From VXPQ01 sp965248175 (lineage in GTDB: Bacteria > Bacteroidota > Rhodothermia > Rhodothermales > VXPQ01): a stretch of DNA of 64,000 nt. The position numbers and the translations under genes are program-made. Shown piece after piece: positions 1-7,883 of this stretch. The notes below the pieces were generated by a model. It worked only from the letters and a program-made list of their open reading frames with translations. It searched no databases and was not told the DNA's origin. Location of the stretch: assembly GCA_965248175.1 (NCBI GenBank), contig OZ252093.1:186001-250000 (forward strand), given 5' to 3'. How positions within the stretch are numbered: position 1 is the stretch's first letter; each line of letters starts with the position of its first letter.

Positions 1-1500
1 CGGATCGACCATGATCGAAATGTCCGCAAATTGCCCGGCGCCGCCCGTCTGCTTCTTGTGCCGGTAGCTCGACCGGGCCTGCTTCGTGATCGTTTCGCGG
101 TACGCCACGCGCGGTTTGGAGAACAGGATCCCCACGCCGAAGCGATTCTCCAGACGGAACCGCGCCACCTGCAAATGCATCTCTCCCTGTCCGCCCAGCG
201 TCATCTGCCGCAGGTGCGGATCGTGCACCACGACCAGAGACGGGTCCTCTTCGCGAAGCTGGTGAATGCCCTGGGCAAGACGATCCTCTTCCCCCTCGTT
301 TTCGGCGCTGATCGCAGTCCGGTAACGGGGTTCGGGAAAAGCGATCGGCTCGATAACCACCCTCGAGCCTTTGGGCCGTAACGTGTTGTTCGTGTGCGAA
401 TTCTTGAGCTTCACGAGCGCGCCGAGGTCTCCCGCCACTATCTTCTGCACCGGGTCTCGCTCCCGCCCGTTGATGGCGAACAGTTGCCCAAGCCGCTCGG
501 TCGTCCCTGTCTGTGCATTCTCCAGGTCTATGCCCTGGGAAAGCGTGCCCGAATACACGCGCAGGAACGAATAATCGCCCACATGCTGTTCCGCCATCGT
601 CTTGTAGATGAGCGCAACGGCTACCCCGGAAGGATCGGCCTGCACGGATTCGCCGGAATCGCTTTGCACCGGAGAGGGCAACACATTGTCGATAAAGCTC
701 ATCAGACGAGAAACGCCCACTGCTCCAGTAGCAGACGTCACGAAAATCGGGAAGAGTTGCCGGCGCAGCATGGCCTGGCGCAAGCCTGCCCGCATCTCGT
801 CTTCGCTGAGTTCGCCCTTCTCGAAATAGAGGTCCATGAGGCCCTCGTCGTTCTCCGCGATATCCTCGATGAGCGTCGTGTGAAACCCCTCGGCTTCCTC
901 GCGGAACGCTTCGTCGATATCGCCGACTACGGGCTCGGTGTTTCCTTCCGGAAAGGTAAGCTGCTTCATGAGCAGCACATCAATGATCGCCCGCGTACCG
1001 CCTCCGACAGGAAGTTGCACCACGGTGGCGCCGTAGCCGAAGCGTTCTTTCATTTGCGCAATGAGCATCCGAAAATCCGCATCCCCCTTGTCCAGGTGAT
1101 TGATCACGAACATGGACGGCTTGCCGAACTCCTCGGCATAGTTCCAGGCCAGTTCCGTTCCCACCTGCACACCCTCGACGGCATTCATCACGAAAATGGC
1201 CGTATCGACCACCTTCAACGAAGAGATCACCTCGCCCATGAAATCGGGATAGCCGGGCGTATCGATGACATTGATCTTGTGCCCTTCCCATTCGGCATGC
1301 AGGAGCGAGGCGAAGATCGACATTTGCCGCTCGTGCTCGCTGGGATGAAAATCGGAAACCGTGCTGTGGGCTTCTATCCCACCCATGCGCCGCAGGGCGC
1401 CGCTTGCGAGCAGCATGGCCTCGGCCAGCATCGTTTTGCCGCTGCCCTGGTGTCCAACCAGCGCCACATTACGAATATGATCGGCGTCGTATACCTTCAT
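1..1500 (-). CDS. EF-G-like translational GTPase (Bacteroidota-type paralogue), partial
   Basis: The gene reads leftward from an ATG at 1500-1498 and is open for 500 codons to the window edge, so its C-terminus is missing. The GTPase motifs are visible: G1 GHQGSGKT (residues 16-23), G3 DTPGYPDF (from about residue 80) and G4 NHLD (134-137). The order after the G domain follows the EF-G family (domain II, then the start of domains III-IV). The opening MKVYDADHIRNVALVG resembles the EF-G-like paralogue found in Bacteroidota rather than the canonical GHIDAGKTTT type. The G4 motif carries His where canonical EF-G has Lys (NKxD). Its role is probably a ribosome-associated GTPase, but whether it does translocation, recycling or something else cannot be told from sequence. 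It is divergent from tsaB across a 213-bp spacer. Confidence 0.88.
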   Translation of the reverse strand, partial: MKVYDADHIRNVALVGHQGSGKTMLAEAMLLASGALRRMGGIEAHSTVSDFHPSEHERQMSIFASLLHAEWEGHKINVIDTPGYPDFMGEVISSLKVVDTAIFVMNAVEGVQVGTELAWNYAEEFGKPSMFVINHLDKGDADFRMLIAQMKERFGYGATVVQLPVGGGTRAIIDVLLMKQLTFPEGNTEPVVGDIDEAFREEAEGFHTTLIEDIAENDEGLMDLYFEKGELSEDEMRAGLRQAMLRRQLFPIFVTSATGAVGVSRLMSFIDNVLPSPVQSDSGESVQADPSGVAVALIYKTMAEQHVGDYSFLRVYSGTLSQGIDLENAQTGTTERLGQLFAINGRERDPVQKIVAGDLGALVKLKNSHTNNTLRPKGSRVVIEPIAFPEPRYRTAISAENEGEEDRLAQGIHQLREEDPSLVVVHDPHLRQMTLGGQGEMHLQVARFRLENRFGVGILFSKPRVAYRETITKQARSSYRHKKQTGGAGQFADISIMVDP

Positions 1501-1713
1501 AGGTGCTTCTGTAAACATCTCCTGGAAACAAAAAATCGGCCGCATCCCCACCGCGTCCCCCAAGGGGCGCTCAAAATCCACCGCACCCGCGAAGGGCGCT
1601 CAGGGCCGGGCCAGGGGCGGCGCTACAGGACCAGCCGCGTCCACCTCAGAACCCATACGGCGCACATTCGTCTAAAATACATCCGTATACGTTATGATCC
1701 ACACGGTAATGCA

Positions 1714-2457
1714 TTGAATATTCTTGCCCTCGAAACGGCTACCAACGCGTGCAGTGTCGCCGTATGGCGCAACGGACAGATTGCAGCCCAGCTGACGTTG
1801 CGGCGCGCTCGCGCGCATGATGCCCAGCTGGTTCCGATGATCGGCGATGCACTGCGGTATGCCGGGATCACGGCTCCGGAGCTGGCGGCCGTGGCCGTAT
1901 CGAGCGGCCCCGGATCGTACACCGGCTTGCGGATCGGTACAGCCACCGCAAAGGGACTGGCCGAGGCAACGGGCGCACAACTCGTATCCGTGCCCGGACC
2001 GGAAGCATGGGCGCACCTTGCACTTCCGTTGGCCATGCCGGACGATCGCATTGTTGCGGCGTTCGACGCCCGGCGGAACGAGGCATACGCAGCGGCTTTC
2101 CGGGTCACTCCCGGGAGCGCGCTCGAAACGCTGCGCGAAACCTCGGTCATCCGGGTCGAGGAGGCAGCCGAATGGCTGGGCAACGCGGCGAAAGGGCGTC
2201 TGTATATCGTGGGAGATGGGCGGACGAAGTTGTGCGCGCAGTTGGCGCAGCAGTATGGGTCGAACGGGCATGCGCCGGAGATGCTCGCCCCGGACGACGA
2301 GCGCATTGCCCCTGCCTCCGTAGCGGTGGCGCGCCTCGGCGCTGCGAGACTGGAGCGAGGCGAAGTCGAGGACATCGCTTCCTTCGAACCGCATTATCTG
2401 AAGGAATTCGCTGCCGCAATACCTCAAAAAACAGCGTTCCAAAAGTTGGCCATTTGA
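1714..2457 (+). CDS. tsaB: tRNA t6A37 threonylcarbamoyladenosine biosynthesis protein TsaB
   Basis: This 247-residue protein is of normal TsaB length and starts ILALETATNACSVAVW, the N-terminal ASKHA/actin-like fold signature of the TsaB/TsaD family. It also has the family motif VAVSSGPGSYTGLRIGTATAKGLA (positions about 1891-1960). TsaB is the non-catalytic partner that dimerises with TsaD to transfer threonylcarbamoyl onto A37 of ANN-reading tRNAs; tsaD lies in this window at 55373. The start is a TTG at 1714, because no in-frame ATG or GTG lies close upstream and the family motif begins right there. The gene ends one base before accD, so the two are probably co-transcribed. A longer open frame continues upstream opposite the EF-G-like gene, but it is antisense noise. 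Confidence 0.9.
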   Translation: MNILALETATNACSVAVWRNGQIAAQLTLRRARAHDAQLVPMIGDALRYAGITAPELAAVAVSSGPGSYTGLRIGTATAKGLAEATGAQLVSVPGPEAWAHLALPLAMPDDRIVAAFDARRNEAYAAAFRVTPGSALETLRETSVIRVEEAAEWLGNAAKGRLYIVGDGRTKLCAQLAQQYGSNGHAPEMLAPDDERIAPASVAVARLGAARLERGEVEDIASFEPHYLKEFAAAIPQKTAFQKLAI

Positions 2458-2458
2458 T

Positions 2459-3313
2459 ATGACGTGGTTCAAGCGACAGAAGGCAGGTATCCTGACCGAA
2501 CTGGCGGAAAAGAACGATATCCCCGATGGGCAGTGGGCGAAATGCCCCAAAACCGGCGAGATCGTCAACCGGCGCGAGATCGAGGACAACGCGATGGTCG
2601 TACCCGTCTCCGGCTACCACTTTTTCATGGATAGCCTCGGGTATTTCCGCACCATTTACGACGACGGGAAGTTCGAGCTGTTCGATGAAAACCTGTATTC
2701 GACCGACCCGCTCGAATTCACCGACCGCAAGCGGTACGTGGACCGGCTCGACGCCGCCAGACAAAAAACCGGCCTGAACGACGCGGCGCGCGCTGCGCTG
2801 GGCAAGGTCGGCGGACACCTCCTCTCTACGGCAGCCATGGATTTCGCGTTCATCGGCGGGTCGATGGGGTCCGTAGTGGGCGAAATCATCGCGCGCGCCA
2901 TCAAGCGGGCTGAAGAAAAGCAGGCCGCCCTGCTCATTATTTCGCAAAGCGGTGGAGCGCGCATGATGGAAGGCGCCCTCAGCCTCATGCAAATGGCGAA
3001 AACGAGCGCCCTGCTCAGCAGGCTGGATGCGTCGGGCCTCCCTTTCATCTCCCTCATGACCAACCCGACAACCGGCGGCGTTACCGCTTCGTTCGCCATG
3101 CTGGGGGATTTCAATCTTGCCGAGCCGGGCGCCCTGATCGGCTTCGCAGGGCCGCGGGTGATCCGGGAAACGATCGGGGCAGACCTGCCGGAAGGCTTCC
3201 AGAGCTCCGAATTTCTTCAGGAGCACGGCTTCGTGGATTTCGTGGTGGACCGGCGCCGCCTGCGCGAACAGCTCATCCGGCTGCTGGATCACACCATGAC
3301 GGAAAAAAGCTGA
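2459..3313 (+). CDS. accD: Acetyl-CoA carboxylase carboxyltransferase beta subunit with degenerate zinc ribbon
   Basis: The protein (284 aa) forms the beta half of the carboxyltransferase that moves CO2 from carboxybiotin to acetyl-CoA, the first committed step of fatty-acid synthesis. The crotonase-like carboxyltransferase core is intact: FIGGSMGSVVGEII (about residues 138-151), SQSGGARMMEGALSLMQMAK (161-180), MTNPTTGGVTASFAMLGD, and GFAGPRVIRETI. The N-terminal zinc ribbon normally has CxxC-15-CxxC. Here only the first Cys (C29) remains; the other three ligand positions read T32, V48 and S51, although the surrounding residues still align. The start ATG lies one base after the tsaB stop. The accA partner is not in the window. 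Confidence 0.93.
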   Translation: MTWFKRQKAGILTELAEKNDIPDGQWAKCPKTGEIVNRREIEDNAMVVPVSGYHFFMDSLGYFRTIYDDGKFELFDENLYSTDPLEFTDRKRYVDRLDAARQKTGLNDAARAALGKVGGHLLSTAAMDFAFIGGSMGSVVGEIIARAIKRAEEKQAALLIISQSGGARMMEGALSLMQMAKTSALLSRLDASGLPFISLMTNPTTGGVTASFAMLGDFNLAEPGALIGFAGPRVIRETIGADLPEGFQSSEFLQEHGFVDFVVDRRRLREQLIRLLDHTMTEKS

Positions 3314-3472
3314 CGAACCGGGTGGTTGCGTTCGGTCCGTCTGACCGGCGAATCCGTTGCGATCCCACACAATCCGGCCGAATAAAGGCGGCGCAATAGA
3401 CTACAGCGCACCAGGCCCCCGGTCCCACGCAATCCGGCTGGATATCGCTCCTGCGTGGCCTCTCCTCGCAGG

Positions 3473-3772
3473 CTACTCCTGCACGTCGTATATCTTCACG
3501 TCTTCCCAGAGGTGGCTGCATTCGTTGCGAAAGCGGTCATGTACGGGATCGTCCTGATAGAAATCATGCCCCGCCTTGTCGTCGAAAGCGACCACGAGGC
3601 CACAGGAATAATTGCGGAGTACGACCGGGCGGTGGGTATCGGCAGGCGCTCCGACAAACCCGTGGCGGACCGTTTCGATGTCGAGCAGGGACCGAACCCC
3701 CTCATCGAACTCCTGGCGATCCTCGGCGGTCAAATCGTCTCGAAGCCGGAAAAACACGCAATGAACAAACAT
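3473..3772 (-). CDS. Dabb-family stress-responsive alpha/beta barrel protein
   Basis: This is a 99-residue single-domain protein. MFVHCVFFRL at the start, the central RNYSCGLVVAFDDKAGHDFYQ and the closing HPVHDRF-like segment (DDPVHDRFRNECSHLWEDVKIYDVQE, read in two blocks) are the hallmarks of the Dabb (ferredoxin-like dimeric alpha/beta barrel) family. Members are cytosolic homodimers. Some are cyclases or stress proteins, but most have no assigned substrate. No signal peptide is visible. It is transcribed from the same strand as the MOSC gene, whose stop lies 93 bases upstream, so the two could share a transcript. Substrate unknown. Confidence 0.8.
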   Translation of the reverse strand: MFVHCVFFRLRDDLTAEDRQEFDEGVRSLLDIETVRHGFVGAPADTHRPVVLRNYSCGLVVAFDDKAGHDFYQDDPVHDRFRNECSHLWEDVKIYDVQE

Positions 3773-3865
3773 GGCAGGCTGGTAGATGAATCAGTGAGTA
3801 CATGGCGATGAGGAGCCGTAAGGTACGGCGCGAAACAGATCGGAGGCGGAGCGAAATGCCCCCTG

Positions 3866-4711
3866 TTACTGCCGCAACGTCGGCTGTACGATATCGCCCC
3901 GGCGGACGGTTCCGGGGTGTAGTGGAATAAGATTCTGGCCAAAGTACACTTTCCCGGCCTCGCCGCGGCGAAAGGTCTCCAGGGTCCGCAGCGGTTCCTT
4001 GCCGGACACCCCCGTCTCCTGATCGACCGTCGTCACGACGCAGCGGGCACATGCCTTGGCCACAAGAAAATGCATCTCGCCTATGCGCACGCGATCCCAG
4101 GTATCCTCAGCGAATGCCTCGACCCCCGACACGACAAGATTCGGACGAAAACGATGCATGGGAACCGGCTCGTCCAGCCGCTCATTGAGCGCCTCGAGAG
4201 AAGCTTCAGAAAGGAGCAACGCCGGAAAAGAGTCCGCAAAACTCACGATGTCGCCGGGCTTGCCGTACCCGGTCTCAACCGGCCGGCTTGCCGGATCATC
4301 CAGAAAAACAAGCCGGCATTCGGTTCCGAGAAACCGGCTGAACCATTCGTGCGCCCCGCCGTCTGCCTCGGCGGCGGAAATCATATCGCCCCATACCTCC
4401 ACGGATGCGCGCGCCGCACCGTCCGGCTGCGCAACGAACAACTCCTCCTGTCCCGGCGCCTGCACCTGCAGCCCCTCCGGGCGCACCGCCGCCCGGATCA
4501 GCGCCAGCCTGGATGCGGTACGCTGCGACATGAATTTCCCGTTCGGATCGACGACCATCCACCGGCGATCCATATGGAGTCCCTGCGGCTCGACCGCCGA
4601 GGCTTCCAGCGTCACCCGCCGCGTCGATTTGACCGGATAGATATGGATAGCTGCAAGGCGACCCGTCGCCGATGCTCCCGCCCCCTTTGTATGCATGTCG
4701 CCTGAGTTCAT
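3866..4711 (-). CDS. MOSC domain-containing protein (YcbX-like)
   Basis: The 281-residue protein has an N-terminal MOSC beta-barrel domain (IHIYPVKSTRRVTLEASAV at about residues 22-40, then DRRWMVVDPNGKFMSQR) followed by the MOSC domain proper. The molybdenum-cofactor cysteine lies in AKACARCVVTTVDQETG (about residue 228). The family includes E. coli YcbX and the mitochondrial amidoxime-reducing component, which reduce N-hydroxylated compounds using Moco-bound molybdenum. There is no attached ferredoxin domain, unlike full-length YcbX, so the electron donor must be a separate protein. ATG codons at 4711 and 4696 are both possible starts. It is divergent from the oxidoreductase at 4895. Confidence 0.85.
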   Translation of the reverse strand: MNSGDMHTKGAGASATGRLAAIHIYPVKSTRRVTLEASAVEPQGLHMDRRWMVVDPNGKFMSQRTASRLALIRAAVRPEGLQVQAPGQEELFVAQPDGAARASVEVWGDMISAAEADGGAHEWFSRFLGTECRLVFLDDPASRPVETGYGKPGDIVSFADSFPALLLSEASLEALNERLDEPVPMHRFRPNLVVSGVEAFAEDTWDRVRIGEMHFLVAKACARCVVTTVDQETGVSGKEPLRTLETFRRGEAGKVYFGQNLIPLHPGTVRRGDIVQPTLRQ

Positions 4712-4894
4712 GAATAATCATTCCGAAAGAAAGCATATGGAAGCATGACCTGCGGATCGGTTCCGGATACCATCCCGTACAGGGAATCGTGCGAAAGAAA
4801 GTGGCGCAAGCCCGGTCCGGTGGCCTATCTTTCCCCGCGAAACGTGCCGGGAAACCCGGCGAGGCCCATTCACTCGATACCATCCGGCAAGATC

Positions 4895-5929
4895 ATGAAA
4901 CGCAGGCGATTTCTGAAAACCGGCGCCATGCTCGACGCCTGCCGCGCCGGACTGGATGTGTGGGTGCAAAAACCTGTCTGCGTGGATGTGGTGGAGGGAC
5001 AGGCGATGCTCGCTGCCGCCCGCAAGTACGGGCGCGTCGTCCAGGTGGGGATGCAACGACGCAGCACGCCCCACTTCATAGAGGCGCGTGATCGCTATGT
5101 GCGCTCAGGGCGGCTCGGCAGGATCCGGCTTGCGGAAACGTACTGCTATTACCACATGCGTACGCGCCGGAATCCCCCGGCAATCACGCCTCCGGATGCA
5201 CTGGACTACGAAATGTGGGCCGGGCCGGCGCCCAAAATACCATTCAATGAGATCGTCCATCCGCGCGGATGGCGCAACTTCATGGAATACAGCAACGGCA
5301 TCATCGGCGACATGTGCGTGCATATGCTGGACACCGTGCGCTGGATGCTCGACCTCGGGTGGCCGAAACGCATCACATCCACCGGGAGGATTCTGGTGGA
5401 TACCGACAGCATCGCCACCACCCCGGACACCCAGACGGCCACCTTCGAATACGACGAACTGCCGATCCTGTGGCAGCACAGGGCCTGGGGGCATGCCGCC
5501 GATCCGGAATATCCCTGGGGGGCCACCCTGTACGGCGAACACGGCACGCTCAAGTTGAGCGTACATTCGTACGACTTCATTCCGCGCGGGGACGAAGAAC
5601 CGGAGCGCGGCGAAGCCCTGTACGAGTACGACCGCTACCCGGAGGACCGCACGGAGCAGGACCTCGAACGGCATGTGGCTTCTGCAATCCGGGGACACAT
5701 GGTCGACTTTCTGGACGCGATCGAACAACGATCCCGACCGGTAGCGGACATCGAGGAAGGCCACATCTCGGCGGCCTCCTGCATTCTTGCGAACATTTCC
5801 ATGGCCCTGGGCCGGACCCTCGAATGGGATGCCGCCGCAGGCCGGGTCGTCGGTAACGAGGAGGCCAACGCCCTGCTGGCCCGGCCCTACCGCACCCCGT
5901 GGGTGCATCCGGATCCGGAGAAAGTGTAG
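4895..5929 (+). pseudogene. Gfo/Idh/MocA-family oxidoreductase with Tat signal, NAD-binding fold deleted
   Basis: The frame (344 codons) opens with a twin-arginine-like leader, MKRRRFLKTGAML, and runs straight into DACRAGLDVWVQKPVCVDVV. In the family that second segment lies roughly 100 residues in, at the end of the Rossmann fold (the conserved EKP/QKP loop). The GxGxxG dinucleotide-binding region and most of the first domain are therefore missing through an in-frame deletion. The C-terminal alpha/beta domain is complete: GRIRLAETY, MWAGPAP, WRNFMEYSNGIIGDMCVHMLD and the tail. Full family members of this periplasmic Tat type are about 430-450 residues. Without NAD binding the product should be inactive, so I call it a degraded gene, though a residual role is possible. 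The true enzyme would be a sugar or inositol dehydrogenase-like protein. Confidence 0.75.
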
Positions 5930-5971
5930 GTATACGTACGCCATTCCTTACGCATCCGCTCGCAACGTGTC

Positions 5972-7021
5972 ATGACCGAACCTGCATGGGACCTTCCCAA
6001 AGACCTCGACGCAGCGTCGTGGGAGCAGATGGCGGATATCGTCCCCCGGCACTACGTGTGCCATTTTGTCGAAGACGCCCCGCGCATAGACGGCAAGCTG
6101 GATAAGGCGCTCTGGCGAGAGGCCCCCTGGAGCGAGCCTTTCACGGACATCGAGGGAAACCGCAGACCCGCACCCCGGCAGCAAACGCGCATGGCGATGC
6201 GCTGGGACGATACCTGCCTGTACATCGCTGGCCGCATGGAGGAAACGCACGTATGGGGATCACTCACCGAGCCGAACAGCGTGATCTTTCAGGATAACGA
6301 TTTCGAGGTGTTCATCGACCCGGACGGCGACCACCACCGGTACTGGGAAATGGAGGTCAATGCACTGAACACGCGCTGGCAACTGGCGCTGGAAAAACCG
6401 TACCGCGACGGGGGACCTCCCGTGTCCCCGGCGCCCATTGCGGGGCTGCGCTCGGCGGTATATGTAGAGGGCACTCTCAATGCCCCGCACGACACGGACA
6501 CGTACTGGTCCGTGGAGATCGCCATCCCGTGGCGCGGTCTGGCGCCCTACGCCCCGCACGGGGGCACGCCGCCCGAAGAAGGCGCACAATGGCGAATGAA
6601 CTTCTCCCGGGTCCAGTGGCAACACGAAATCCACGAAGGGGCGTACCGCAAAAAACCCGATACGCCGGAGGACAACTGGGTCTGGTCCCCGCAGGGCGTA
6701 GTGGACATGCACCGTCCCGAACGCTGGGGCTTCGTGCAGTTCACGCGGGAGCGCCCCGGAGCAACTGCGTTCCGGCCGGATCCGACATTCCCGGCGCGCG
6801 AGGCGCTCATGGCCGTGTACTATGCGCAGCGGGCCTTCTTCAAGACGCAGGGACACTGGGCAACATCCCTGAAGGACCTGCCCGGCCCACTGGCGGAAAA
6901 CATTCGCCTGACGTCCCGCGGCGAAGGCTGGATCGCGGAAATGCCCGCCGAAACCGCCGACGGACGCCCATGCACGGTGCAGGTGGATCAGGTTTCGCGG
7001 ATGACAGTGGAGAGGGGATAG
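5972..7021 (+). CDS. CBM9-like carbohydrate-binding domain protein
   Basis: This 349-residue protein has a family 9 carbohydrate-binding-like beta-sandwich at about residues 25-240: PRIDGKLDKALWREAPWSEPF, then MAMRWDDTCLYIAGRMEE, FQDNDFEVFIDPDGDHHRYWEMEVNA (read in pieces) and the closing ERWGFVQF. The remaining 100 residues, starting near FRPDPTFPAREALMAVYYAQR, look like a helical plus small beta segment of unknown role. No signal peptide is visible, which is odd for a glycan-binding protein, unless the true start is elsewhere. It follows the broken oxidoreductase by 42 bases on the same strand and probably belonged to the same carbohydrate-use operon. Ligand unknown. Confidence 0.72.
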   Translation: MTEPAWDLPKDLDAASWEQMADIVPRHYVCHFVEDAPRIDGKLDKALWREAPWSEPFTDIEGNRRPAPRQQTRMAMRWDDTCLYIAGRMEETHVWGSLTEPNSVIFQDNDFEVFIDPDGDHHRYWEMEVNALNTRWQLALEKPYRDGGPPVSPAPIAGLRSAVYVEGTLNAPHDTDTYWSVEIAIPWRGLAPYAPHGGTPPEEGAQWRMNFSRVQWQHEIHEGAYRKKPDTPEDNWVWSPQGVVDMHRPERWGFVQFTRERPGATAFRPDPTFPAREALMAVYYAQRAFFKTQGHWATSLKDLPGPLAENIRLTSRGEGWIAEMPAETADGRPCTVQVDQVSRMTVERG

Positions 7022-7040
7022 CACATTCGAACCGTTTTGC

Positions 7041-7069
7041 TTGACATCGTATAAGATGTATCTTATTTT
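7041..7069 (+). promoter_or_regulatory. Promoter and palindromic operator of the PIN toxin-antitoxin pair
   Basis: TTGACA lies at 7041-7046 and, after a 17-base spacer, TATTTT at 7064-7069. A 6-bp inverted repeat, ATAAGA-tgta-TCTTAT (7051-7066), sits inside the spacer and overlaps the -10. Such a palindrome is where a ribbon-helix-helix antitoxin would bind to repress its own operon. The predicted transcription start falls at or next to the GTG start codon (7076), so the mRNA would be nearly leaderless. Confidence 0.55.
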
Positions 7070-7075
7070 GTTGTC

Positions 7076-7495
7076 GTGAGGTTGGTGCTGGATACAAATA
7101 TCATCGTCTCCGCTTTTCGGAGCCACCGAGGCGCAAGCAATGCACTCCTTCGGATGATTGAAAACAAGCGCATCAAACCACTATGTTCGACAACCCTCTT
7201 TCTGGAATACGAGGCGGTTCTCAGTCGTGCGGAAACACGGGCAATCACGGGGCACGGGTTGGATGACGTCAAAGCAAGCATGAATGCTCTCGCAGCCTTG
7301 TGCGAACCGGTAGATATATCTTTCACGGTTCGACCGATGTTGCCCGACGCCGATGACGAAATGGTCCTCGAAACGGCCCTGAACGGTCTTGCGGACGCTA
7401 TTGTCACCCACAACGTAAGAGATTTCAAACCGGCGCTCGCGCTCGGAATAGAGGTTGTGAAACCCGGTAATATCGTAAGGAGGCTAACCAAATGA
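7076..7495 (+). CDS. PIN-domain toxin of a type II toxin-antitoxin system
   Basis: The 139-residue protein is a PIN-domain ribonuclease of the 'putative toxin component, PIN family' type. The acidic, metal-binding residues are in place: D6 in RLVLDTNIIVSAF, E in TTLFLEYEAVL, D100/D102-type residues in LPDADDEMVLETAL, and the last acidic site in DAIVTHNVRDF. These coordinate Mg2+ for RNA cleavage in the family. The start must be the GTG at 7076, because the first catalytic Asp is only five residues in. It overlaps the downstream antitoxin by four bases (ATGA). The toxin-first order is the reverse of most type II pairs. Confidence 0.85.
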   Translation: MRLVLDTNIIVSAFRSHRGASNALLRMIENKRIKPLCSTTLFLEYEAVLSRAETRAITGHGLDDVKASMNALAALCEPVDISFTVRPMLPDADDEMVLETALNGLADAIVTHNVRDFKPALALGIEVVKPGNIVRRLTK

Positions 7496-7755
7496 CCGAC
7501 AAGGAACGTTACAGGTATGCGTTGCAATTGCCGATCTCGTTGAAGGAAACGGCGATACGGTTCGCCAAGGAAGATGGCGTGTCCCTCAACCAGTGGATCG
7601 TTGCGGCTGTAGCGCAAAAGATCGGCGCTGTCGAAACGGCAAAGGCTTTTCTGCAAAGGCGGGCTGCGCATGCAGCCGAGGGGGACCTGGCGCACTATCT
7701 CGACAACGCACCGGATACGCCACCCGACCCGAATGACGAACTGCCGTCCGTGTAG
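7492..7755 (+). CDS. Ribbon-helix-helix-type antitoxin of the PIN pair
   Basis: An 87-residue protein begins RYRYALQLPISLKETAIRFAKE and continues DGVSLNQWIVAAVAQKIGAVETA. This is the pattern of an Arc/HicB-like ribbon-helix-helix DNA-binding domain (one beta strand, then two helices, with the LNQWI turn). The acidic, proline-rich tail (DTPPDPNDELPSV) is the sort of flexible region that wraps a toxin. It is expected to neutralise the PIN nuclease and to repress the operon through the palindrome at 7051-7066. The start codon overlaps the toxin stop, implying translational coupling. Confidence 0.78.
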   Translation: MTDKERYRYALQLPISLKETAIRFAKEDGVSLNQWIVAAVAQKIGAVETAKAFLQRRAAHAAEGDLAHYLDNAPDTPPDPNDELPSV

Positions 7756-7883
7756 GCGGGGATGCTGCCGGACAAATTCATGGTTGCGCACAGCAATACC
7801 AGCACCGGGAGCACGTATGCAAGCGATGCGCCCCGGTCACGGTTGAACAGAAATGAGCGAATGGGGCACTCGCCTGCCCGCCC

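Noticed and set aside
394..1713. Long plus-strand open frame upstream of tsaB
   Set aside because: It is antisense to the EF-G-like gene, which has clear GTPase motifs; only the part from 1714 codes for a real protein (TsaB).
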